Notes under the pieces: generated by a model
Databases searched by the model: none
Told to the model about the DNA's origin: nothing
What the model saw: only the letters and a program-made list of their open reading frames with translations
Made by a program: the position numbers and the translations under genes
NCBI RefSeq assembly: GCF_026004115.1
Contig: NZ_BPIM01000001.1
Coordinates: forward strand, 1,964,501-2,028,500
Direction: 5' to 3'
Origin: Meiothermus sp.
GTDB taxonomy: Bacteria > Deinococcota > Deinococci > Deinococcales > Thermaceae
DNA length: 64,000 bases
Shown: piece by piece, positions 52,048 through 63,303 of the stretch
How the letters are laid out: the number at the start of each line of letters is the position of its first letter
How positions within the stretch are numbered: the stretch's first letter is position 1

Positions 52048-52491
52048 CTATGCAGGTTGCCTTGAGAGAATCTGCACCCCATTGCCGACCTGAACCACGC
52101 CACCCTCGAGCACCCTGGCGTAGAGGCCGCGCTGACCCAGAAGCACTTTGGGCAAGCGCAGGTCGAACACCGAGAGAGAGCTGCATACCGTGCAGACGGT
52201 GGTTAGTTCCAGCAATGCCGTTCCGATCTGAAGGTGGGCCCCAGGCTCCAACCGGTGGGGGTCAAAATCCACCAGAATGTTCTCGCCCAGCGCCCCAGAA
52301 GGTAGCAGGATGCCCGCTCGAGCGGCCCGGTCATAGGTTGCACGCCCTGCAATTAGCACCGCACGGTCGGGGTGCTTACCGAAATGCCGATCCCCTTCCA
52401 CGCCTTTGCCAGCCACCAGCACTGCATGAGGGATGGGGGGTTTGGGCAGGGTGGTGCCCTGCCCGGCGTGCAGGGACAAGACCCTATTCAT
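52048..52491 (-). CDS. MOSC domain protein
   Basis: A 147-residue single MOSC (molybdenum cofactor sulfurase C-terminal) domain: GKGVEGDRHFGKHPDRAVLI, ALGENILVDF, LEPGAHLQIGTALLELTTVCTVCSSL with the conserved Cys and GLYARVLEGGVV. These proteins bind or pass on sulfurated molybdenum cofactor. The start ATG 52491 overlaps the cytochrome stop codon (ATGA), so it is coupled to the sulfite dehydrogenase operon, which fits a role in cofactor handling. Confidence 0.88.
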   Translation of the reverse strand: MNRVLSLHAGQGTTLPKPPIPHAVLVAGKGVEGDRHFGKHPDRAVLIAGRATYDRAARAGILLPSGALGENILVDFDPHRLEPGAHLQIGTALLELTTVCTVCSSLSVFDLRLPKVLLGQRGLYARVLEGGVVQVGNGVQILSRQPA

Positions 52492-53192
52492 CGCAAACCA
52501 AGCTGTTGGCGGGCCGAGAGCACTTGCTGAGCGGTTAGGTTCTTGCCGCGCTGGGCCTGCACCTCGGCCTCGGTAAAAGCAGCCTGGCCTGCGGGCAGGG
52601 CATTGCCCCACTGGGTGGCAATGTGGGTGAGTACGGCAGCAATTTCGGCATTGCTGAGCTGGGCGTACCCAGGCATGATGCCGTTGTAGCTAGCGCCCTT
52701 GACGCTAATCTGGCCCTGCAGGCCGTAGAGCATCACCTGAATTAGCCACTCGCGCCCGCCCCGGGCCGCCAAAATCTCGGGCACATGCCCGGCCAAAGGT
52801 GGGAAAGCCCCAGGAATGCCCGCGCCGGTGGCCTGATGACAGCCGATGCAGTTGTTGTAGACCGCAGCACCACTGGCTGTAGCGGCAGCCTGGGTTTGAG
52901 TGGGTGCCGGAGCTGCCGCGCCTGGGGCCAGGCGGGTGGCCAGATAGTCCAGGATGGCTGCGCGTTCTTCAGGGGTGACCTTGAGGCCGTAACCCTGCAT
53001 TTCGGTAATCAGGCCGTCCCAGCGCTCTCGGGTCTGCCGCTCCCGGGTTACGAAGCCGATCTCGTGGCAGCTTTGGCATTTCTGCAAAACGAGTTCCCGC
53101 CCAGGCCCTTCTGGCAGTGCATTTTGACCTAGACCCATCCAGAGAGCTGCGAGGGCCAGCAGGGTTACCCAGACCAGGTATCTGACTTTCAT
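52488..53192 (-). CDS. Dihaem cytochrome c, probable electron acceptor of the sulfite dehydrogenase
   Basis: Signal peptide residues 1-23. Two haem c sites are present: CQSCH (C39, C42, H43) and CIGCH (C115, C118, H119). Alanine/proline/threonine linkers connect the domains. The 234 residues end with a long helix. The start is ATG 53192, preceded by GGGAGG; the frame opens at 53216. The gene follows the sulfite dehydrogenase gene, so by analogy with SorAB/SoxCD it would take electrons from the molybdenum centre and pass them to the terminal oxidase. Confidence 0.88.
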   Translation of the reverse strand: MKVRYLVWVTLLALAALWMGLGQNALPEGPGRELVLQKCQSCHEIGFVTRERQTRERWDGLITEMQGYGLKVTPEERAAILDYLATRLAPGAAAPAPTQTQAAATASGAAVYNNCIGCHQATGAGIPGAFPPLAGHVPEILAARGGREWLIQVMLYGLQGQISVKGASYNGIMPGYAQLSNAEIAAVLTHIATQWGNALPAGQAAFTEAEVQAQRGKNLTAQQVLSARQQLGLR

Positions 53193-53270
53193 TACTATCT
53201 TCCTCCCTGATACCAAAGAATAGCATGCTTCTAGAGGCGGTTTTGTGTGGTGGCCACACCCGAACCCAGG

Positions 53271-53325
53271 CTAAAAAAAACGTAAAGGTTCGACCGGCAA
53301 CTAGGGGTATAGGGCTGCCGGTCGA
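53271..53325 (-). terminator. Terminator or attenuator between the sulfite dehydrogenase and cytochrome genes
   Basis: On the reverse strand TCGACCGGCA pairs with TGCCGGTCGA around a 16-nt loop. A T-run follows, but only after 9 further bases (ACCTTTACG), so termination is probably partial. Confidence 0.5.
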
Positions 53326-53346
53326 GCAGGGCTGATGTCCAGGCGT

Positions 53347-54603
53347 TCAGGTGACCTTAAACTTGACCCGCATCACCCCGTTCCACTCGTAGCCGCGTTC
53401 GTTCCACCAGACGTTGCCATCCAGGGGCTGGGTGCGGCCCAGGGCATCGGTAGCACGGGCCATCACTTCGTAGTCGCCGGGGGCCAGCAGTTGCGGCGAG
53501 ACCCAGCGGTACCAGCCAAACTTGCCCTCGTTGCCTTCGATGATGGCCTTGCGCCAGCTAGTGCCGCCGTTGACCGAGACTTCGACGCTCTCCACCGGGG
53601 CCAGACCGTCGTTCCAGGCAACCCCGCGAACCTCGACCAGGCGGCCCTTGACGCTGCTGCCGGCCAGGGGCGATAGGATAAAGGAGTTGATGTTGGCGCC
53701 CCAGTTGGAACGCGAGTTGTTGAGGGTATAAGGATAACGGCTGCCCGGCTGGGTAGGCAGGATGGGGGTGTTCCAGCCCGGCAACACCGGCACCCGGTAG
53801 CGGGGCACCTGCTCGTTGCCAGAGCTTTCGTTGGCGGTGAACTCGAGCTTCGCCAGCCACTTCACGTTGGCGGTGCCAAAAGTGCCTGCCGCCACCAGCC
53901 GCACCGGGCCTCCGTGAACAGCGGGCAGGGGCTCGCCGTTCATGCCCAGGGCCAGCATGGCGCTGTTGTAGTCCAGCACGCTGATGGGGAAGCTCTTCTC
54001 GTAGGGCTGGGCACCGCCCTGGGTCGAGGCGTTCATGGTGATGAAACGGGCGTTTTCGTTGAGCTTGACCCCTTTGGCCTCGAGCAGGGTCTTGAGCAAC
54101 ACCCCGCGCCAGGTAACCTGACCCACCCCGCCATAAGTCCAGGGGTTCCCCGAGGGACGGGGGTTGAAGAAAGAGCGGCCGTTGCCCGAGCATTGCAGCA
54201 CGCTGGTGACCTCGGTCTGGGGTAGCCGCGAAAGCTCCTCAACGGTAATGCGGAAAGGAGCGCTTATGAGCCCTCCAACTTCCACCACCCAGCCCGGCTG
54301 CACGTTGGGCTCGGTGGTGTTGAGGCCGGGCAGGTCGATGTTGTTGCGAATAAATAAATTGGCCTTGCTGGTGATACGTTCGGAACCCAACAGCTCCAGG
54401 GTAGACTCCATGACCACCGGGCGTGACGACAGCACCACCAGCTTGGGGTTCTTGCCGCGCACCACCTGGTCGGCAGTGGGTTGCTGCTGGGCCATCCCCA
54501 GCCCCATCATGCCCACGGCGGCCCCAGCCGCAGCCGTCTTCTTCAAGAAAGCGCGGCGGTTCATTTCAGCCTGTTCTAAAGATACTTTTTTCTGCTCATC
54601 CAT
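53347..54603 (-). CDS. Sulfite dehydrogenase catalytic subunit (SorA/SoxC family, molybdopterin)
   Basis: Oxidises sulfite to sulfate outside the cytoplasmic membrane. The 418 residues have a Tat signal (NRRAFLKK, RR at 16-17), the molybdopterin domain with the Mo-ligating cysteine in LQCSGNGRSFF (C138), GGPVRLVAAGTFG, and a C-terminal dimerisation domain (VRGVAWNDGLAPVESVEVSVNGGTSW). GAGGAGG lies 5 nt before the ATG. The dihaem cytochrome and MOSC genes follow, giving a compact operon. A SoxC-type role in thiosulfate oxidation is possible but no other sox genes are in view. Confidence 0.93.
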   Translation of the reverse strand: MDEQKKVSLEQAEMNRRAFLKKTAAAGAAVGMMGLGMAQQQPTADQVVRGKNPKLVVLSSRPVVMESTLELLGSERITSKANLFIRNNIDLPGLNTTEPNVQPGWVVEVGGLISAPFRITVEELSRLPQTEVTSVLQCSGNGRSFFNPRPSGNPWTYGGVGQVTWRGVLLKTLLEAKGVKLNENARFITMNASTQGGAQPYEKSFPISVLDYNSAMLALGMNGEPLPAVHGGPVRLVAAGTFGTANVKWLAKLEFTANESSGNEQVPRYRVPVLPGWNTPILPTQPGSRYPYTLNNSRSNWGANINSFILSPLAGSSVKGRLVEVRGVAWNDGLAPVESVEVSVNGGTSWRKAIIEGNEGKFGWYRWVSPQLLAPGDYEVMARATDALGRTQPLDGNVWWNERGYEWNGVMRVKFKVT

Positions 54604-54721
54604 CTGAGCCTCCTCCCAAACAGTAGAAGTGATTGAGTTATTGAAACTACCTTAGTTTGAGTCTTTTGAAGACAGCGTAATGCTACACCAAAACCGTGGC
54701 ATACTCAACTGGGGTATACAA

Positions 54722-54766
54722 CAGGGCCGTGCATAAAATAAAACCACTCTTTCCTCCTCCCTCCCC
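54722..54766 (+). repeat. Partial family 2 element (one end)
   Basis: CAGGGCCGTGCATAAAATAAAACC matches the reversed right end of the family 2 elements, followed by a degraded CCTCCTCCCTCCCC. It lies 33 bp after the mutL stop codon. Confidence 0.6.
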
Positions 54767-54799
54767 TCACCATGTGGGGCGTCATGGTGGGAAAAGCGA

Positions 54800-56431
54800 T
54801 CAGGTTTTCTCGAGCCTGAAGCGCTCCACCGCTCGTAGACCGCGCCGCCCAAAACGCCGGGCCAGCTCCAGTTCGCCCATTACCAGCACCGTGGGCCGCC
54901 CATGGGGACAGACCCAGGGTAGCTCGCATTCGGCCAGAGCATCCAGCAGGGCCTGGGCGGCAGCACCCGCCAGCGGATGCCCGGCCTTGACGGCGGGCAG
55001 GCAGGCCAACCGGGCCAGCACGTTGCGCCAGGCTTCGGCAAAGCTGGCAGCGCCCAGGCTCCCCCTAACCACCTCGGGAATGAGGGAGGGATGGCCAGCC
55101 AGAAAAGCCGGAACACTACGGATGCGGTATTTGCCAGGGCCAAACGGCTCCAGGCGCAACCCGGCTTGCTCGAGTTCCTCCGCCCGCTCGGCAAAGTTCA
55201 GCTCTTCACCCAGCGATAGCGAGACCAGCTCGGGGTGAGGAAGCTCGAGGGGCGGCTCTTTGCGATAGCGGCGAGACAGCTCCTCGTAGAGGATGCGTTC
55301 GTGGGCAGCGTGCTGATCTACCACATACAGCTCGTCGCCCGACTCGGCCAGAAGGTACAGCTCGCGAAAGCTACCCAGGTAGCGCAGGCGGGGGAAACGG
55401 GCGCGCTGCACCGGCACCGGCCCGGTCAGGGGGGTGGGCTCGGGTAAAGCACGGGCCAGGGGGTGGGCCGATAGCAGGTTTTGCACGGCCTGGGAGACAA
55501 AGCCCAGAATGGCCTCGGCCCGGATGAGTTTGACCCTGGATTTGTCGGGTGAGGTGTTGATCAGCAGGTGTTCGGCAGGAACGTCCAGGTTCAGCACCCC
55601 CACCGGAAATTGACCCGCGGGCAATAGCTCCTTGTAAGCGGCCAGCACAGCCTGGAGCAGGGGCTCGGGCCATTCTACCGGGCGGCCATTCAGGGCCAGC
55701 AGCAGCCGGTCGCGGCGGGGGCGCGAGAGCTCCGGGCGTGAAAGCAGACCGCAGAGGCGGAAAGCCCCTTCGGTGGCCTCGAGCGCGAAGAGCCGGTTGG
55801 CGACCACCGAACCCCACAGCAGCTTGGCCACCTCGGCAAAGCCCCCGCCAGCGTGGGCAATTTTCTCATCGCCGTCTAACAACAGCCGCAAAGCCACTTG
55901 CGGGCGGTGCAGCAGGTAGCGCGAAACCAGTTGCACCACCTTACGGCCCTCGGCGGCGGGGACCTCGAGCGCATTCCGACGGGCGGGCAGGTGGCTGAAC
56001 AGGGCGGTCACCTCGACCCGGGTACCGGCAGGGGCGGGGTGTTCGTGGAGTTCTACTTGGTCCTGAAATGCCGTCAGGGTAGCTCCCCCCAGTTGATGGG
56101 GGGGCCTCGAGGTCAGCCGTACCCGGGCGGCTTGCCGAATGGCCCAAAGCCCTTCGCCCCTAAAGCCCAGGGTGCGGATATGTTGCAGGTCGCTGAGCTT
56201 GCTGGTGGTGTGGTGTTCCAAAGCCAACGGCAGTTCTTCTCTGGGGATACCCGCGCCGTTATCGCTGACCACAATCTTATCCAGGCCCCCGCCCAAAAGC
56301 TCGACCAGGAGCCGGGTTGCGCCTGCGTCTAGGGCGTTCTCGAGCAGTTCGCGCACCACATCAGCAGGGCCCGACACCACCTCCCCCGCCGCAATCTCGC
56401 GGATCAGGTCGGGAGGCAGTTTGCGAATCAT
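54800..56431 (-). CDS. mutL: DNA mismatch repair protein MutL
   Basis: The 543 residues contain the GHKL ATPase (VVRELLENALDAGA, VSDNGAGI, TSKLSDL, GFRGEGL) and a C-terminal dimerisation domain with the endonuclease motif DQHA(X)2E(X)4E at D372 (DQHAAHERILYEE), plus CPHGRPT. It should therefore nick DNA itself, as in species without MutH. Its start lies 5 bp after the mutS stop codon. Confidence 0.96.
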   Translation of the reverse strand: MIRKLPPDLIREIAAGEVVSGPADVVRELLENALDAGATRLLVELLGGGLDKIVVSDNGAGIPREELPLALEHHTTSKLSDLQHIRTLGFRGEGLWAIRQAARVRLTSRPPHQLGGATLTAFQDQVELHEHPAPAGTRVEVTALFSHLPARRNALEVPAAEGRKVVQLVSRYLLHRPQVALRLLLDGDEKIAHAGGGFAEVAKLLWGSVVANRLFALEATEGAFRLCGLLSRPELSRPRRDRLLLALNGRPVEWPEPLLQAVLAAYKELLPAGQFPVGVLNLDVPAEHLLINTSPDKSRVKLIRAEAILGFVSQAVQNLLSAHPLARALPEPTPLTGPVPVQRARFPRLRYLGSFRELYLLAESGDELYVVDQHAAHERILYEELSRRYRKEPPLELPHPELVSLSLGEELNFAERAEELEQAGLRLEPFGPGKYRIRSVPAFLAGHPSLIPEVVRGSLGAASFAEAWRNVLARLACLPAVKAGHPLAGAAAQALLDALAECELPWVCPHGRPTVLVMGELELARRFGRRGLRAVERFRLEKT

Positions 56432-56436
56432 GGCAG

Positions 56437-58989
56437 TCAGGCACCAGGGGCTTCGACGACCTCCTGGGAAAGGCCCATGAGCATCGCTTGCAATTTTCGC
56501 AGGAAGAGCAGGGCGTCTAAGGGACTGGTGCGAGCCAGGTCGAGCTCCAGAAGTTCTTCCAGTACTTCCCTGGACAACCCTTTCTGGCTGGCTTCCAGCC
56601 CGCTCACGACGGTTTTAGCCCGCAGCACGACCTCTACTGGAAGGCCTGCTAGCCGGGCCACTTCCAACCCGTAGCTTTTGCTGGCCGGTCCTGGCAGCAC
56701 TTGATGATAAAACACCAGCCCCCCCGCCTCCTCTTTAGCGGCTACATGGGCGTTGCGTGCTGCGGCCATACGCTCGGGCAGGGCGGTGAGTTCAAAATAG
56801 TGCGTGGCAAACAGGGTATAGGCCTGTACCCGGTCGTGCAGGTGTTCACAGGCCGCCCAGGCCAGGGCCAGGCCGTCGTAGGTACTGGTGCCTCGCCCAA
56901 TCTCGTCCAGCAGCACCAGGCTTTGGGCGGTTGCGTTGTGCAGAATGGTGGCCAGCTCTTCCATTTCTACCATGAAGGTGCTGCGTCCGCCCGCGATGTC
57001 GTCCGAAGCGCCAATGCGGGTATAGATGCGGTCAAAAAGGGGCAGCGTGGCCGACTCGGCAGGCACGAAGGAGCCAATCTGGGCCAGCAGGGCAATCAGG
57101 GCCGTCTGGCGCAGATAGGTAGACTTCCCGGCCATGTTGGGCCCGGTCAGAATCAAAAGCCGGGCCGAAGGGCTCATGGAAAGGTCGTTGGGAATAAAGG
57201 GGGTGCTTCGCTCCACCACTGGATGCCGCCCAGCCACAATGTGGAGGGTGCCGTTGTGCGAGAAGCGAGGACGGCTGTAACCGTACTCCACGGCGGCCTC
57301 GGCCAGCGCAGCGTATACGTCGAGTTCAGCCAGCACCTGCGCGGCCTGGCGCACCTCATCGGCCGCCTGAGCTATCTGCTCGCGCAACTGTAAAAACACC
57401 GCATACTCGCGCTTGACGGCCTCGGTTTCGGCTTGCAGGATTTTGCGCTCTTGCTCCTTGAGTTCGGGGGTGCTGAAGCGCATGCGGTCTTTGAGGGTCT
57501 GGAGGGCCCGCCAATCTTTGGGCACCAGGGTGTAGTGGGGGCGGGTGACCTCGAGGTAGTACCCAAACACCGCGTTGTAGCCCACCTTCAGGTTGGATAT
57601 GCCGGTACTATCACGCTCTTCGGTTTCCAGCCGGGCAATCCAGGCCCGCCCTTCCTCGGCCCGGTGGCGCAGCTCGTCCAGCTCTGGGTCGAAGCCTTCT
57701 CGAATGAGGCCGCCATCGGTTAGCTTGAGCGGTGGGTCTTCTACGAGAGAGGCCGTGATCTGTTCGACCACGTGGCTCAGGCTGGGCAATCGTTCGGAGA
57801 GGCTCGAGAGGGGCCCCAAACCGATCAGAAGCCCCGATAGCTCGGGTAAGAGCGACAAGCTACGCTGCAAGGCCGAAAGGTCGCGGGCGCTGGCTTTTCC
57901 TGCCAGCAGGCGGGCTGCGAGGCGCTCGAGGTCGTGCATGCGGTATAGAATTTTCCGCACTTCGCTTCGCATGACCCCGTCGCGTACCAGTGCCTCGACC
58001 GCATCCAGCCGGGCCTGCAAGGGAGCTTCCTCTACCAGTGGATGCCGCAACCAGGCCCGCAGCAAGCGCCGTCCGGGTGCAGTGCGGGTCAGGCCCAGCA
58101 CCCCCAGCAGGGTGCGCTCCTCGCTTCGGTCCCCCACAAAACTCGGCTCGTAGATTTCCAGTGTGCGCAGGGTGGCCTCGCTTAGCTGCATGAAGGCGCT
58201 GGGGTCGTAGCGCACAAAGCTGCGCACCTGGGGTAGCCCATTCTCCTGCACCCGCAGCGCGTAGGCCAGCACCGCCCCCGCCGAGCGCAGTAAGGCTGGG
58301 TGCTCCAACCCCGCGGGCAAAGGGTCGAATTGCGATTGCAGGGCAGCCTTCCCAACCTCCCCCTGAAAGCCCTCTTCCGACAACATCACCGGGAAACGCC
58401 GCTGGAACTCTTGTAAGAAGGCCTGGTTATGGTACAGCTCCGGAGCCAGCAGCACCTCGGCAGGCCGGAAGCGAAAAAGCTCGTCATAAAGGGTGCTTTT
58501 GCCATACAGAACGCTGCCACGAAACTCGCCAGTGGAGATATCCAGCAGGGCCAGACCGTAGCCGTCGCCGGTGCTAATGGCGGCCAGGTAGTTGGCCTCC
58601 GGCTTCAAAAGGTTCTCGCGCATGACTGTGCCGGGCGTAAGCAGTTGGGTCACCTCGCGGCGCACCAGTTTGTCGGCCTCTTCGGCCAGCTCCATCTGGT
58701 CGGCTACGGCCACCCGGAAGCCCAGCTTGAGGAGTTTTTCCAGGTGCACATCCACCGAGCGTACCGGAATACCCGCCATGGGGGTGGTGAAATCCTTGGC
58801 GGTTTTGTGGGTCAGGGTCAGGTTCAGGGCTCGTGAAAACCGCTCGGCGTCCTCGCCAAAGGTCTCATAAAAGTCGCCTACCTGAAAGAGCAGCAAATAG
58901 TCGGGGTAGGCATCCCGCAGTTCGACGTACTGCTCGAGCAAAGGCGGTAAGGGGCCCGGCCCCTGGCCCTTGAGGGTCATGTTCAACAT
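56437..58989 (-). CDS. mutS: DNA mismatch repair protein MutS
   Basis: Recognises mismatches and, with ATP, recruits MutL. The 850 residues begin with the mismatch-binding domain, which has the Phe-X-Glu motif at F40-Y41-E42 (GDFYETFG). The connector, lever and clamp domains follow, then the ATPase with Walker A GPNMAGKST, YTRIGASDDIAGGRSTFMVEM, LLDEIGRGTSTYDG and ATHYFELT. A short tail ends the protein. ATGs at 58989 and 58980 are both possible. It is the first gene of a mutSL operon. Confidence 0.97.
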   Translation of the reverse strand: MLNMTLKGQGPGPLPPLLEQYVELRDAYPDYLLLFQVGDFYETFGEDAERFSRALNLTLTHKTAKDFTTPMAGIPVRSVDVHLEKLLKLGFRVAVADQMELAEEADKLVRREVTQLLTPGTVMRENLLKPEANYLAAISTGDGYGLALLDISTGEFRGSVLYGKSTLYDELFRFRPAEVLLAPELYHNQAFLQEFQRRFPVMLSEEGFQGEVGKAALQSQFDPLPAGLEHPALLRSAGAVLAYALRVQENGLPQVRSFVRYDPSAFMQLSEATLRTLEIYEPSFVGDRSEERTLLGVLGLTRTAPGRRLLRAWLRHPLVEEAPLQARLDAVEALVRDGVMRSEVRKILYRMHDLERLAARLLAGKASARDLSALQRSLSLLPELSGLLIGLGPLSSLSERLPSLSHVVEQITASLVEDPPLKLTDGGLIREGFDPELDELRHRAEEGRAWIARLETEERDSTGISNLKVGYNAVFGYYLEVTRPHYTLVPKDWRALQTLKDRMRFSTPELKEQERKILQAETEAVKREYAVFLQLREQIAQAADEVRQAAQVLAELDVYAALAEAAVEYGYSRPRFSHNGTLHIVAGRHPVVERSTPFIPNDLSMSPSARLLILTGPNMAGKSTYLRQTALIALLAQIGSFVPAESATLPLFDRIYTRIGASDDIAGGRSTFMVEMEELATILHNATAQSLVLLDEIGRGTSTYDGLALAWAACEHLHDRVQAYTLFATHYFELTALPERMAAARNAHVAAKEEAGGLVFYHQVLPGPASKSYGLEVARLAGLPVEVVLRAKTVVSGLEASQKGLSREVLEELLELDLARTSPLDALLFLRKLQAMLMGLSQEVVEAPGA

Positions 58990-59047
58990 GATACCCCTGA
59001 TGTCCAGCAGTAAAGAATAAGTAACTATTGTGGCCGTAATCGGTGGC

Positions 59048-59560
59048 CTAGCGGGCTACTTCCCAGGCCAGATGTTCAAGTTCAGGCTTGATTAGCTTGG
59101 TCCAGGCCACCATCACCGCGTTGGGCGAACCTGGAGTGGAAATGACCACCTTCTTACGGTAGGTTCCGGCGGTGGCACGGGAGAGCATGGCGGCAGCGCC
59201 CACTTCGCTATAGGAAAGCATCCGAAACAGCTCGCCAAAACCCGGCATGGGCTTCTCGATCTTGCGGGCCAGCACGTCGTAGGTGGTATCGCGGGGGGCG
59301 ATGCCGGTGCCGCCGTTAAACAGGATAATTTGCGCCCCGGCATTGACCATGTCATCCAGCGCCTGCGCTACCTGCTCGGGCTCGTCCTTGATGATGCGGT
59401 AGCCCACGATGCGGTGACCCATAGCCTCGATTTCGGGCTTCAGGTAGTGGTAGTTGGTGTCGGTCTCGGGGGTGCGGGTGTCGGAGGCTGTAACGATGGC
59501 GATGTTTACCGGCCCTCTGGCCATGGCGATTTCTTTATGCTTTTCGGTACTCTCAGACAT
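59048..59560 (-). CDS. moaB: Molybdenum cofactor biosynthesis protein B
   Basis: MoaB/MogA family adenylyltransferase of molybdopterin, about 170 residues: [51 protein letters not shown] and STPGSPNAV. The frame extends to 59605, but MSESTEK at 59560 follows a TAGAAT box at the right distance for a leaderless start. The sulfite dehydrogenase at 53347 is a likely user of the cofactor. Confidence 0.94.
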   Translation of the reverse strand: MSESTEKHKEIAMARGPVNIAIVTASDTRTPETDTNYHYLKPEIEAMGHRIVGYRIIKDEPEQVAQALDDMVNAGAQIILFNGGTGIAPRDTTYDVLARKIEKPMPGFGELFRMLSYSEVGAAAMLSRATAGTYRKKVVISTPGSPNAVMVAWTKLIKPELEHLAWEVAR

Positions 59561-59567
59561 GGTCGGA

Positions 59568-59573
59568 ATTCTA
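59568..59573 (-). promoter_or_regulatory. -10 box of a probably leaderless moaB transcript
   Basis: On the reverse strand TAGAAT ends 7 nt before ATG 59560. Confidence 0.55.
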
Positions 59574-59669
59574 CGCTGTTGCAGGGTCAGATGAGCGTGG
59601 GACAAATGGGATTTTACCTCTTCTCTTCACTTTGACTTTTAACCTTCGAGTTATTCCCTGTGGCGCAGC

Positions 59670-62090
<2,421 letters not shown>

Positions 62091-62118
62091 TCAATATCTC
62101 CTGTTTCGTTTTCGGCAC

Positions 62119-62143
62119 AAAAAAAGCGCCTTGGACGCGCTTT
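62119..62143 (-). terminator. Terminator-like hairpin upstream of gyrA
   Basis: On the reverse strand AAAGCGC-GTCCAAG-GCGCTTT is followed by TTTT. It points the same way as gyrA but lies 30 bp before it. It may be the terminator of a gene that once lay upstream, or an attenuator in the gyrA leader. Confidence 0.6.
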
Positions 62144-62210
62144 CTATCCAACACAATATTATACCTTATCTGGGCTTTTACGTCAAAAACATAAAATTGC
62201 CGAGTCATAT

Positions 62211-63226
62211 AAAAAATTCGGTTGAGCAAAGAAAGGGGCTTCTAAACTGGATTTGTGAATAACCCAGAGAAGCCCAAAGACAGTGTAGCTTGCCGGAACT
62301 GCGGAAGTGTGAAAGTCGAGTGTGGCGGCTATCGCAAGCGGAAGCTGCGAACCCTGAATGGCATAGAAGAAACCCGACTCAAACGCCTGCGCTGTGCTGG
62401 GTGCAAACGGCAGATAAGGGTGGAATATACCCCAGAATGCCAACGTTATCGCTGGTATAGCCGCCTGGTGCAGGGTTTATTTGCCATCCTTGACAGCTAT
62501 CGGGTTACCGAGGCGGTCAAAGCGGATATCGCTGCCTTGCTGGGTTATCCGATTGTGCTGGCCACCCGACTGGATTGGGCCCAAAGCGGTGGTGACCGGG
62601 GACAGACCTTGCTCAAAGCAGAGAACGCACAGATCAAAGGGCTTATCCGCACGGTTTGTGTGGATGACTGGGTGTATGGACGGGATAGCCGGGGCCAGGG
62701 TTATGGGGTCTGGGAAGCCCAGAGCGGCTGTCCTGTATCGGCTGATCTGGCCGAGGAGCGGGGGTTTGAACGGGTACGGGATTTGCTCAGCGATGGGTTG
62801 CTTGATGATGTGGTTTCCGATGGGGCGCCCGAGATCGCCGAGGCTTTGCACTGGCTGGGGTCTAAAGTGCAACAGGTCAGGTGCTGGTTCCACCTGAGCA
62901 GGGATATCCTGGGCAAGACCCCCCAAGATCAAAGGAATCGGCTGCAGCTGGAACTGCAAGTGCTGTTGGAGATGAAGACCTTGGGGGAGGCGGAAGCCAA
63001 CAACACCGCCGAAGTGGGGAATGGCAGGCTGTGGCGACGGCAAAAACGTAGAAACATCCGGTCTATTCCTAGAGCTAAGGACTGGCTGCAGATTGCCCTT
63101 TACCGTACTCGTCACCGTCCAATACAACATTCCCTCTCTGCTTGGCAACGGCTTTCAAACCAATCCTCGCCAAAATGTTGGTTTTTACCCATCATCACAC
63201 CACTTCGTTACTCAACCGAATTCTTT
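62211..63226 (+). mobile_element. Insertion sequence, about 1 kb
   Basis: Terminal inverted repeats AAAAAATTCGGTTGAG (62211-62226) and CTCAACCGAATTCTTT (63211-63226) match at 15 of 16 positions and enclose a transposase gene. No clear target duplication is visible (flanks CATAT and AGATG). The right end lies 9 bp from a family 1 hairpin. Confidence 0.85.
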
Positions 63227-63232
63227 AGATGA
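62255..63232 (+). CDS. IS transposase with an N-terminal zinc-ribbon
   Basis: The 325 residues begin with CX2C...CX2C (CRNCGSVKVECGGYRKRKL, then CAGCKRQ), a zinc-ribbon typical of several IS families. VCVDDWVYG and VVSDGAPEI fit the first two acidic residues of a DDE/RNase H fold, and QQVRCWFHLSRDI follows the second. The third acidic residue is not obvious, and the stretch after WFHLSRDI is short (LLEMKTLGEAEANNTAEVG), so an internal deletion is possible. The last ~8 codons run through the right inverted repeat. It starts with GTG. I cannot name the family with certainty. Confidence 0.75.
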   Translation: MNNPEKPKDSVACRNCGSVKVECGGYRKRKLRTLNGIEETRLKRLRCAGCKRQIRVEYTPECQRYRWYSRLVQGLFAILDSYRVTEAVKADIAALLGYPIVLATRLDWAQSGGDRGQTLLKAENAQIKGLIRTVCVDDWVYGRDSRGQGYGVWEAQSGCPVSADLAEERGFERVRDLLSDGLLDDVVSDGAPEIAEALHWLGSKVQQVRCWFHLSRDILGKTPQDQRNRLQLELQVLLEMKTLGEAEANNTAEVGNGRLWRRQKRRNIRSIPRAKDWLQIALYRTRHRPIQHSLSAWQRLSNQSSPKCWFLPIITPLRYSTEFFR

Positions 63233-63234
63233 GT

Positions 63235-63276
63235 CTAGTTCGCCGCCATCCGGCGCCGAACTAACCGAATCTGGTA
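63235..63276 (+). repeat. Family 1 single-hairpin copy, left end lost
   Basis: CTAGTTCG and CGAACTAACC flank a GCGCC-type loop, and the right end is GAATCTGGTA followed by TAA. The left end would lie where the insertion sequence now ends. Confidence 0.7.
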
Positions 63277-63280
63277 TAAT
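63272..63280 (+). promoter_or_regulatory. Extended -10 promoter made by the repeat end
   Basis: TGG-TATAAT is a perfect -10 hexamer with the extended TGN motif. TGGTA is the last part of the repeat and TAAT comes from the flanking DNA. It lies 24 bp before ATG 63304. No -35 box is evident, which extended -10 promoters do not strictly need. Confidence 0.55.
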
Positions 63281-63303
63281 AAAGTGTTCTTTATGTAACT
63301 TTA

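Noticed and set aside
62211-63226. The insertion sequence as the source of the family 1 elements
   Set aside because: Its ends (AATTCGGTTGAG) are different from TACCRGATTC, and no TNA duplication is seen around it.
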